Positions 11,895 to 22,400 of a stretch of 64,000 bases of DNA are shown in pieces (position 1 is the first letter of the stretch; every line of letters begins with the position of its first letter). Under the pieces are notes generated by a model that saw nothing but the letters and a program-made list of their open reading frames with translations, was not told the DNA's origin and made no database searches. Origin of the DNA: Phorcus lineatus. Its lineage: Eukaryota; Mollusca; Gastropoda; Trochida; Trochidae. The position numbers and the translations under genes are program-made. The DNA lies in the NCBI GenBank assembly GCA_921293015.1, contig OV121082.1, positions 20,191,748 through 20,255,747 on the forward strand, given 5' to 3'.

Positions 11895-12189
11895 GAATAC
11901 TCTTTAAAATACTGTTCACACGTTGGTCCTTGCTTAGCTATTGAAACCCGTTTGACTAATCTTGTATAAGTTCCACAGCCAATCCTTCTACCAATCGATT
12001 TCAACTGTGTCCTTGTTTGGAATTAATGACCGTCAAACGCTTAACACTTAGTCACTTAACGTCCCTGGCTTTACTAATTCAGGATATGAGTTGTAATTAG
12101 TAGGTAGTGTACTGGTTGACCAATCAACTTATCACGGTGATTCTTGTTCAATGATGTTTATCGGGGTTTCCTCCGTCCGTATGTCCGTG

Positions 12190-12520
12190 TTAACTCTTTT
12201 CCGGTCTAGAACTCAAAGGCCTAGCTCATTAAACTTGGTATGTGGAACAACCGTCATGTGAAGTGGTGCCTTTTGGCGTTTTCATTTTCTACCTACATTT
12301 ATTTTTGGCCGTTTCCATTTAAATGCAACTTAAAATTTGGTTTTTGCACGTCTGTCATTGACAACCCTTTTCGGTCTAGAACTAAAAGTCCTATCTTATT
12401 GAAACTAGGTATAGTGAGTAAACATAATGTGTAATGGTGCCTTTTTGTTTTTTAAAAATATATTCCTTCATTTATTTTTCCATGAAATCACAACTTTTTA
12501 TTTTGTTTCCAGACCGGGAC
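12190..12520. repeat. Two ~170-bp tandem repeat units
   Basis: 'cggtctagaact.aaag.cct' occurs at about 12202 and again at about 12372. Each is followed by '(c)ttggtat', 'gtgaagtggtgcctttt'-like and T-rich sequence. Diverged dispersed repeat; no gene. Confidence 0.55.
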
Positions 12521-12627
12521 CCATATTTTCGAAACTCTCTCAGTGCTTAGATTGTCATCAGACAATGTTAATGTATAGTACTTACGACTATCTTGGCACT
12601 AAGAGAGCTTCGAAAATCTAGGCCCTG
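12515..12627. mobile_element. Short MITE with imperfect inverted arms
   Basis: The left arm 'cccatattttcgaaactctc' with 'tcagtgcttaga' is mirrored at the right by 'tcttggcactaagagagctt' and 'cgaaaatctaggccc'. Length about 110 bp; typical of tiny fold-back repeats in molluscan genomes. Confidence 0.7.
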
Positions 12628-12814
12628 TACTATAATACAACAAAGGCTAGATAATTGAATGTTTCGAGATCGAATAACAATATGACTTCAAGATGGCGGT
12701 AGAGTTAGGATACGTTTGAGATTGTTTTCCAGTTTTGTAATTGAATAGAAAGCAAGCCTGACGTGATTTGTAACTGCCAAATAGCTATCTGAAAATTTTC
12801 TGAATTACTTGTGA

Positions 12815-13193
12815 GTGTATTTGGAACTTACGTTATTTGGAAATATGCCATCAAGAGAAAGACGTGAACGAAAAGGGGCGATATCAGTTAGCAAGGCCTC
12901 TACTTTAAGACAAAGTAGTGAGAAACGGAAACCATCAGGTTCTCCACTGGATCCTGTGCCGTCCAAAGCCACAAAGCCTCTGGTGCACTCAACTCTTCAT
13001 CCACGAGTGAGTGGTTTGGTATTTAACGAGCGACAGCGACTTGGATACCGAAACCATTCACGAGTTGCATAACCATCTTATTAACCGGGACTGGGTTGTT
13101 TTTATTGAATATATCAAGAAGAAAGCCTGCAAATCCCCGAGATTACCATTGCCGCCGCATCTCTACATTGTGGTGTCATATGACGTCGGTTAA
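12815..13193 (+). other. Two overlapping short ORFs, unknown, low support
   Basis: A frame from about 12845 encodes a basic, Ser-rich 75-residue peptide (MPSRERRERKGAISV..., starting at an in-frame ATG). An overlapping second frame (13011-13193) encodes TSDSDLDTETIHELHNHLIN followed by WVVFIEYIKKKAC. A frame shift between them could give one protein of about 110 aa. Base composition is more balanced than the surroundings. I recognise no domain. It could be a transposon-derived fragment or a decayed exon. Confidence 0.25.
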
Positions 13194-13229
13194 CACGCAA
13201 TGTTATAACACATCTTTTGACTTTGACCA

Positions 13230-14580
13230 ATTGTTGCGAAAAGGTGTTCAAATCTTAGTGCTTATCCATAGTTGATATATAACAAATAAGAGCCTCGATT
13301 GCTACCATCTGTGACTGATTTCATTAGTTGACCTTTGACCTTGATAGGAACATGTCAAAAGTGTTCCCCGGGGGTGTAATCAATGAATGATAAACATGAG
13401 TTCTCAATACCTTTTTCTCATATCCAAATTTTATCAACTGTAAGCATGGCTATAACCCGTATCTAGTGATCTTGATCTTTGATCTCTAACTGATTTTCAT
13501 AAATCGCGACCTTGATCTTTGACTTTAATTTGAGCCTACAAAAACAATTTGTTAGGGGCTTAAGTGAGAAAATATGTATATAACTTCAGAAAACCATAAT
13601 GGGAAAACGTTATAGCCCAAACATAACGTCGAAACGTGGAACGTGGTGGAAACAGCACAATAACTGATTGCAAACTCGACTTTGCTGCTAATACTCATTA
13701 TCAAAAAGTATATACGGTATAGATGATAATCCCCTCCCTCTCCGTATACAAATATACTATAGGACTGAGAATCGCCATTTTGACAAAATTCTCCAGTCAG
13801 TCAGGTAGTTGGAAACATTTCATAACAAAGGTGGATTTACGTAAAGAACGGATTCAATCCGAAATAAAACGTGAGTCATCAGTATTTATCCGATTGTTAA
13901 GGTTTCTTTGCATATTTCAACCAAAAAGAGAACAATAAAACTTTTTCCTATTTCAAATTTTGCTCACGGTCACGTCTACAGTAACTGTCCTGCGATGATA
14001 CTGATGATAATGATAACGACACAGGTCGAATTGATGTATTGTTGAACTCTTTGAGGACAACAAAGATAATCTTTAACCGGTATACGATTAGTATGAAACC
14101 TAATAAGGAATTGGCGGTAACCTCTTGCAGATTACAGTATGTAGGATTTGAGATACTCGCAAATAATCGTGTGAAACCGTGATTGTGAGAACGTTGTCAA
14201 AATTGTCAGTCCCATGGATAGTCTATACTCCCAGGCAAAAGAAAGGTTGCACTTTTATTTTTTTGATGAAAAATTTGATGAGGCGTATACTTGCTTGCAT
14301 TGATGCCAAGGGTGGTCACACTCGCTACGGACTCCGTGAATCCTTTGTCTACTGAGAGTTACTGTGCTCTTGTCTTTTTAATACTGACTGGGGGAGGGTT
14401 GCTCAGAGATTCACTGTAAGAATCACATATCAATATAAACCGCCAAAATAAGGAATTTTTTGTCTTACCTTCAAAAGGCACAAGGTAGACATATGCATCA
14501 AATTTCGGGTACAATGTGTGTTATGAGAGATATTCTCTCGAAAAGTGATTCCTAAGAGAGTCACTGAATGACTCTTGATT
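13230..14580. other. No gene; short dispersed-repeat traces
   Basis: Around 13320-13540 there are repeated 'gacctttgacctt/gatctttga' stretches. Nothing else is recognised; the open frame at 13723-13938 has no known relative. Confidence 0.4.
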
Positions 14581-14583
14581 CAA

Positions 14584-14871
14584 TGAAGCAGAATGGTGTA
14601 ATGGTTAGTGTGCTGGCCTACAACGCCAAAGGCCCGGGTTCTAATTTCGGTTGAAACACCAAAATGTGGTGACCCGGGTCCAATACTTAATCAACATTGC
14701 AATTAGTCAACCAAGCTGATTCATAGGGACCTGAAAACAGGAATGCATGGACCTACGTGGTCGCGCTTACCGCTAAGTAGCTGCTTTGAAAATACACTTC
14801 CTTTAGGGTATGTATGTAAATATATATGGAAAAAGCGCTATATAAATATCAACATTAAAAGCGCAAAAAAT
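14584..14871 (+). mobile_element. tRNA-derived SINE, second family (degraded copy)
   Basis: The head resembles a tRNA promoter region ('atggtgtaatggttagtgtg' A box, 'cccgggttctaatttcgg' degraded B box). The body shares 'caccaagctg'-like, 'aggcatggacct.c..ggtcgc' and 'gcgctatataaatat' segments with 16566-16893. Not a functional tRNA. Confidence 0.75.
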
Positions 14872-15531
14872 TAAATTCACCTTAAAAAGGCAAATTTCAG
14901 GACTATGATTGACCACTTGTTGCGGTCACATAATGTATAGCGACCAAATGGTCACACATTCTCATATTTACAATATTTGTATAAAATAATCAGAAGAAAT
15001 TAAAAATGGTACTCTTTATTACTTGCAGTAAGATTTTGTACACATTATGTTTTTAAGTTTGTACAAAGTCATATATTCAAGAACAAAACGAAACCAAAAG
15101 ACTTAGCTTCGGTGTGAATCTCAGGAGTTACTTCCCTTGCTTTCTAGCGAACAAGCTACCATACTGTTTCGCTTACGTGTGTATCAGGGGTGATGATAAC
15201 GGGTAGTGTAGTTTGAGACATATGCTCCTGAGAGTCACTATAAGAACAATAAAAGTCAGATTTAAGGGTTACCGGACGAAGACTTTTGATGGATGGACGG
15301 ACAGAATGACCTCACCATAAGCTTGGATCAAAGTAATTTATGTAAGTAAGTTCATTGTCAAAAAATTCTTTTTTTACTGAACAAGAGTCATCAAAAGATG
15401 CCATTATTCGTAACACATCTTTTTTAACATAAAACAAAAATTTCTTATAAAACCATTGAGTAGAGTTTCAGAAAGAATCAGTGTCCAACTTCCACATTCT
15501 CTCTAAAAAGAGGGATCTTCGTCGTCATCCT

Positions 15532-15600
15532 GCTAAATCTGCGTATATGAATCCGCCCTCGCTCCTTCCTAATACCCTGATCTCTTACGGGCAAAATAAT
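15532..15600 (+). mobile_element. Solo end of the 4449/5518 MITE family
   Basis: It carries the left terminus only: 'gcgtatatgaatccgccctc' then 'gctccttcctaataccctga'. No matching right terminus follows, so it is a truncated copy. The open frame at 15481-15717 runs through it and is not a gene. Confidence 0.7.
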
Positions 15601-16220
15601 TTGAATATCAAAATCGCTAATGGCCTCAATGTGATGACTTTATTTTACAGATGCTTTTACCTTCACGATGTACAGCTTGATCAAACCGTATCCACAGCAA
15701 TTTGGTTGAGTTCTTAACCCCAAGGTTAACAAACACATTGTCCCTGTTAGATAGGGGAATTTTTGCTAATATAAAGAAACAAAAAACTTGTCAAAATGAG
15801 ACACATGGAACAAAAATGTGACAAAAACTTCCAACCCATTTATCGATTAGAAATACAAAGGAACAGGATTAATTGCCTTGGTATGTTACAATATGGTGAG
15901 TACATCCAGAAACATTTCCAAATTTTAAAATTTCTGTGTACTTAAATGTGACGCCATAGAGTACAAACAGCCTTAAAATGTAGGTTTCTATGAAAAATGT
16001 CAATGAAATCGATATGGTCTATTGTTGTTATATGTGAAAAAATCCTATGGTGAATCAATCAAGAAGTATTCTTCTCACAAACTTAATTTCAATTGAAAAA
16101 TTCATGTCTTCGATGAGACCTTCAAAACTATTATAAAGATCACAACATTCGATGTGCAAACTATGAGCAGAAAAAGTGAATATTTTTACCAAAAATACCA
16201 ACCCTACCACCCACTTTGCG
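15601..16220. other. Spacer downstream of gene 2
   Basis: AT-rich 3' flank of gene 2. No exact AATAAA signal close to the stop codon was noticed and no other feature found. Confidence 0.4.
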
Positions 16221-16495
16221 TTAACCACTCGGCGGTGGGTTACTAGCACAATGGCGATAGTAGAAAACCCATCCTAGAGTGTCTGCAGCTCGATTTCCTT
16301 CTGTCCAAGTTGTGTTGCTAAGGTGGCAAACCCTGGTTTCTGTCTGGTACTCTGCGTTGATGCAGATAAACGATGTTTCATCCACACATGTTTGTTTGCA
16401 ATGTTCGGCCGAGCGGACATAGATGATTACGTTGTTATGGCCTTGAATCCCGTAGTAGTCGTATGCATGGAAGTCGTCTCCATATTCAGTGCAAC
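16221..16495 (-). CDS. Gene 2 exon 3: C-terminal PAN/Apple-like module
   Basis: This exon has no useful internal ATG and is found only by comparison with gene 1. Acceptor tttag|GTTGCACTG; 275 nt to a TAA at 16221-16223. It encodes CTEYGDDFHAYDYYGI, then EHCKQTCVDETSFICINAEY and GWVFYYRHCASNPPPSG. All six PAN cysteines are present and there is no internal stop. Confidence 0.85.
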
Positions 16496-19400
16496 CTAAA
16501 CCAGTTAAAAAATCGTCGTTACAATAAACACATCGCCAAATACTGGAGTATTGTTCACATCATAGCAGACTGGCTTAGTGGTTAGCATGCTGGCTTGTCA
16601 CGCCAATGGTCCGGGTTCGAACCCTGGTGGAGGCACCAAACATTTGTAACCTGGGCCATGTCGTCTGTTGTGTCCCTGGGCAAGACACTTCATCCACATT
16701 GCACTCAGTCCACCAAGCTGTACAATTGGGCACCTGAACAAGGGAAGGCATGGACCTTCACGGTCGCGCGAAGCGCTTAATAGACTGCATCGAAGTACTA
16801 ATCCCTCAGGGTAATAATACTATTTGTGAGCTTTGAGCATGCTCTGTCATGGATATATGCGCGGTACAAGATGGCTATTATTATTATTATTATCATCATG
16901 ATCATCCCTACACCCTTATTCATTCATGTATACACTCATATTTTTTATCTGCAATACATGTTCCCCTAATTATCCATCAATGCCTGCCAGGCGCATTGAG
17001 TACCTTTTATTAACAGATCAGGATTAGAATGATTATGTTCAATAACAACAAGGCTCAGTTGCTCAATAGGCCATCAAACAAAACCTCACTGGATCAACAT
17101 TTTTTATCCACAGATTCATAAAATTTAATTTTAATCCTAATCAGTCTACAACACTCTTTCATTTATTTGGATGAATATCATCCTAAAACGTAGATAGATC
17201 AGGGAGAAAACGTCATTAAGAAAAAAAAAATTAAACTGAAGCAGAGAGAGAAATAGAATGGAATTGAAGAGGATCTGAAAGGTTAGAATAAAACAATATG
17301 AAATTCGTATGATAAAATAACATGCTTAATTTCATACTGTTGGCGTTTGAAGATGAAAATTTGATATTTGGGTCATTCCATGTCGATTCGACCAAAGCCT
17401 CCCAGTTGATGTCACCGATTTTTTTCGTTTTCACACCAAACAGAGTACATATACAGGACATAACAAAAACAATACAAAATATTTTCAGTTTGCATTGGTT
17501 TTGCCGTAAGGGGACTAAATTTGTGACACACAACGCAATTCTCGCCAATACACCACTTTCATAAAACTGTTCACAAAAATTTATTTTGTTTACTTCTGTA
17601 AGTTATTTTTTTGTCAATGTGTTGTAGATATAATACTGTAGCGGCGTACACATATGGTTTTCAGACATTTAAGAAATAACCTGAAGTTTGCATATTACAT
17701 ATTGGGTCAAATTTCAAGCAATTTCAGAAAATGGCCCCTTTTCTTTAAGATATATCAACAAGATGTGAGGGCTTGAGTGATATTAACGTGTATGAAGGTT
17801 GAAAGTAATAATCAGACAGCCCATTCCATAATTCCTATACTCTTTCATCCATCCGTATTTAGTTTGAGTGAATTTAAATATACCCACCCTCAGCAAAACA
17901 CTGAAATTTTACTATATTCAATTGTCTCTGTGCAAAAAGGCGCACCTCACGCAGTCATGAAATTTTTACAGTTTATTCCTCATTATATTAGCTGTAATAT
18001 ATAAAAAAATACCGAGGGTAAAATTTCCTGTTTTCAAGAAATAAATGTTAAAAGATATAGCCCGTTAAAAATCAAATAGGGATTTTAAGGGTGCTTCATT
18101 TTGTATTGTTCCTTCGTTGTAGGTTGCAAACAATACAATTTAATCTTTCTTTCCGTCTTTTCCGTTTGCTTTCCATTCCTTCACCCTCCTTTGGATGATA
18201 ACATTCGCGTGCTTAAAAAATGAAATATTCTCAAAGCAGTTAAACCCAAACTCACTCACTTTTTAACGAGACAATAGGCAAACAATTTCTGCGAAGGAAG
18301 GTACGTTCGAGTGAATGTCTCTGTCAACTACATATTTCAAAATACATTGCTTCTGTCATGTTAGGTGATCATCAATTTCTTGACTGACAAGTAGAAAATG
18401 TACCCAAACGTAACCTGCTTCGCGGAAAACAAAATTGCACAAATGAAAGACATACGAGGCACTGTGGTGTGGTTCTTTTCTAGAACTCTGACACGGATCG
18501 GGAGAATAACATACCTTTCTTTTATCACTTCCTATTCACTTCAGTCGCTTGTTGCCAGTGTCTCGTTGTTTTGTTAACTTGTTAGTTTGACAGGTTGGTT
18601 AATAATTGACAATTGATTAAACGGATGCTGGGTATCAATCTTTAGTTCATTGATTAAGAAGTTTATTTTTAAGCCGGGATGGTTGTGATCATTTAGTTGC
18701 AATGGATACTAATCAATATTAACAAATCACTTTGATTATCACTATAATTTCTTTGTATCACATTTCTGTGTTTCAAAATATGGCGTTGGAGAGATGTTCA
18801 ATTGGTTACTTAACCAAAACAGATTGTCATAAAAGTGCATACACAAAACGAACAGGTTTATTGACAATTGGTAATCTTACAGAAAATGAACGCAGTCTAC
18901 TGTGTGCTCGTGCAGATATGGTGAACAACACTGACACAGATACTGTATGTTTTCATCATCATACATACTTCCTGGAGAAGTATTCTCTTTACCAAACATC
19001 CTGTGTGGACCCATTCGAAAAGCATTTGAACACCGTTTTGCCTGATAAAGCAACGGCCATTAATGATCTTGCTTCTAAGAGGGTTAAACCTGGCCAGAAG
19101 TTGTGTCCCTCGTGTTATATCGAACTTGGTCGAAAACAATCAGAGGTGACCGATCTTGAGCCAAACTACGAAGTTGAGCAGAATGTTACAGAGCTCAGTG
19201 AGCAACTGGAACCCTTCAATCCTGGATTGACTGCTGAAGGATTGACCCCTTTTCATCCACAGACAATCAGTAAAAGAGATCGTGAGACATATCTCAAACG
19301 GAAAGTTGCCCAAGTAGAATCAGCAGTTGTCACCAAAGTTGCAAAAACATTTGATATGAACCCATCAGAACTCTATCCATCTTCAACCAAATGTCCAAAA

Positions 19401-22400
19401 TGCAGAGATTTCAATGAACTGATAACAGAAATGAAAACAAAATTTAAATCATCTTCACGATCTGTCAAAATGCAAATTCTAACAATGCTTCCTTCATGTT
19501 GGACAATAGAACAAACTATGAATGAATTTGGTACAACCAGATATATGGTTAAGCAAAGCAGAGCTCTCAGGAAACAATGTGGATTTATGGCAAGTCCCAG
19601 ATCCTACATTGGCCACCCTCTTCCTCAAGACGTGTTATCGAGAGTTCAACAGTATTTTGAAAATGACAACATTTCTCGAATGTGTCCAGGTATGAAGGAG
19701 TTTGTTAGTGTTCGCATTAATGGTGAAAAGGTTCACAAACAGAAAAGATTACTCTTAGGAAATCTTAAAGAACTCTATGTTTCTTTTAAAGAAGAGACGA
19801 GCAATCTCTACAAAATTTCATTTTCAAAGTTTTGTGAACTGAGACCGAAATGGTGTATTTCTTCTGGAGCTCCTGGTACACATTCAGTGTGTGTATGTCA
19901 GATACATCAAAATGTCAAACTGATGCTTGCTGCATTGCCAGGGTTGAATTTAAATATTCAGGGACTTCTACAGAAGGTTGTTTGCAACACCCAGGCACAA
20001 GAATGCATGTTGTACCGTTGTGATAACTGTCCTGGTATTAATGCACTGAAAAGTGTTATCCAGTCACATCTCGAGGAAGAGGTCTAGATGAAGAGGATGA
20101 AATCTTCCATAAAGTTTGGGTACATACCGATAGAACGAACCTAATTACAACATCCTCAAGTCCTCAAGATTTCCTTGATGTCCTCTTACGAAAGATTGAT
20201 GATTTGACAGTTCATCATTTCACTGCAAAATCTCAGTCAGCCTTCATGGCGAGGCTCAAAAATCAATTGGATGACGATACTGCAATAATTCTTCTGGACT
20301 TTGCGGAAAATTATTCTTTTGTTGTGCAAGACGCAGTCCAGGGTTTCCACTGGGACAATTCCCAAGCAACTGTTCACCCAGTAGTCGTATACCACAGACA
20401 AAATGACGAACTGAAGCATTTGAGTGTAGCAGTCATCAGTGACCATTTGAAGCATGACTGTGTGACGGTCCACGTGTTTCTGAAACATGTCTTACATCAC
20501 GTGAAAACTTGCCTTCCGGGGATCAGAAAGATCATGTACTTCAGTGATGGAGCAGCAAGTCAATATAAAAATTACAAAAACTTTGTTAATCTCTGTTTTC
20601 ATGAAGCAGATTTCGGACTCAAAGCAGAGTGGCATTTTTTTGCAACAAGCCATGGCAAAAATGCTTGTGACGGAATAGGAGGGACAATTAAAAGATTTGC
20701 AGCAAAAGCAAGTCTTCAAGCACCTCTCCAAAACCAAATTACAACGCCACAGCAGCTGTTTGATTGGGCAGTGATTTCCATTCCTGCTACAAAAATATTG
20801 TTCGTTTCAAAGGAAGAGATTGAGTTAGAAACTGAAAACCAAGACTTGCGCTTTTCATCATGCTCAACAGTTCCAGGGACAAGAAGCCACCATGCGTTCA
20901 TTCCGATAGGTGCAACAGAACTGGCCATTAAACGTGTGTCACAGAGCACTGAATCGACACTAGTAACGTTTAGAAAGAAAGAAGTAAGGAAAACTGAGAT
21001 AACACCACGAACTTACGTTGCTCTCGTGATCGATCATGATTGGACATTTGGAAATGTCATATCCGTAGATGAAGACAACGAGGACATGATCATTGATGTT
21101 CTGATTCCAAGTAGAATCGAGCCCCAAACGTTCAAGACTCCAAGACGAAAGGCAAAGGTGACACTGCCTTTTGATCATGTCATCTCCAAAGTTGACGTTG
21201 ACATCAGCCTGAGATACTTCAAGCTTTCTCCCGAGAGCCACAAGTCAATTTGCCAAAAATTTAAAGAGTTTGCTTCGAAGCATTTCGGAAGTAATCAATT
21301 TGCTTCAGGACATTTTATATGGTTAGTTGATATCCAATTGGATTTGAAAATCAAGTAAGTTATCATGAAATCACTTCACAACAACATTCAAAATTTCTCA
21401 AACATGGACAAGGCAACCAATATGAAGCGTCCGTAAAATGATCTGAGGGTTGCTTTATTTAATCACCTACAGAAGATGAACAGAAAATTTTACCTCTGCC
21501 AAATTTTGATATTTTATAAAATAGACAATAATCTACAAATGTGCCAAAAATGAAGCCTCTAGCTGGTGCGCCTTTTTCTACAGGCAGCTTTAAAATAGGG
21601 GCATTTTTTACATTTTTCTAAACAGCAGGTACATAAAGTAAGCCATTGTGACAAGACAACAACACAAATTGTCACTAATTTCTAGCATCCACCTCTTGAT
21701 ACCCCGGGAAGACTAATCATAGAAGGAACGTTGCATCACAAACCTTACATTTCGAAAATAAGGAAAGAGAAAATGACCAAAACAAAAGAAATTCTAAATT
21801 TTGCAAAGAAATTTGAAGTTTTTTGTCTTGTCATTATACCATATAAATACAGGTTTCTTCAATAAAATATTATATTATTGGATCAGTCATTCTAATGTTA
21901 ATTTGACACAGAAATTGTAAATCTCAAAGTCAAAATCTGTAATTGTAAGAGACAACGAAATATACTAGGGGTTTATCTCAAAACCATCACATTTGATAGA
22001 CCCCTATGTCCTAAAACACAATGCCAATCACAAATTATTTTGAGTATAAGCAAAATTCCTACTTTCCCCTTCAATGAAGATAGAGTACCATCTATTAAAA
22101 CTAAAAATTCTAAAATCCATGACATCAACTGGGGGAATCCTCAGATTTTGGTCGATTTTAAATGGAATTACCCATTTTCAATTTCTATCTATGAGGCCGT
22201 TTAGAAACCGATCTACACTTGAGGAGAGATGTTGGTATTCATCGTCCATAATAATAGGGAATTGATGCTAACACATCAATCGAAATCACAATTGTTTCCT
22301 TAAAAGGACAATTCTTTCGAGGTATTTTTGTGGAAACGAAATTGAAAGGGGACAAATCTTTTTAATCATTTATACACAGCAAAACACGTTAAGCTTCCCC

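Larger units (their letters stand above)
17230..22270 (+). mobile_element. DNA transposon with long diverged TIRs, unassigned superfamily
   Basis: About 0.8-0.9 kb at the left (about 17230-18100) is matched in inverse by about 21430-22270. Examples are 'cccagttgatgtca' at 17401-17414 against its reverse complement near 22122-22135 with 'ggtcattcc' and 'cgac.aaa' in register, and 'aaaaaggcgcacc' at 17935 against 'ggtgcgcctttttc' at 21565. Between them lie the two transposase frames on the plus strand. The TIRs are clearly diverged and the exact ends and target duplication could not be fixed by eye. The element sits in intron 2 of gene 2, opposite in strand. Confidence 0.7.

Noticed and set aside
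11664-11969. Plus-strand 101-codon frame over gene 1 exon 1, and its counterpart at 27557-27823
   Set aside because: Antisense to the paired PAN exon; the minus strand has the conserved cysteines and splice sites.
20237-21241. Minus-strand frames under the transposase (20237-20488, 20492-20737, 20716-20949, 20960-21241)
   Set aside because: Antisense shadows of the plus-strand coding sequence with no domain similarity.
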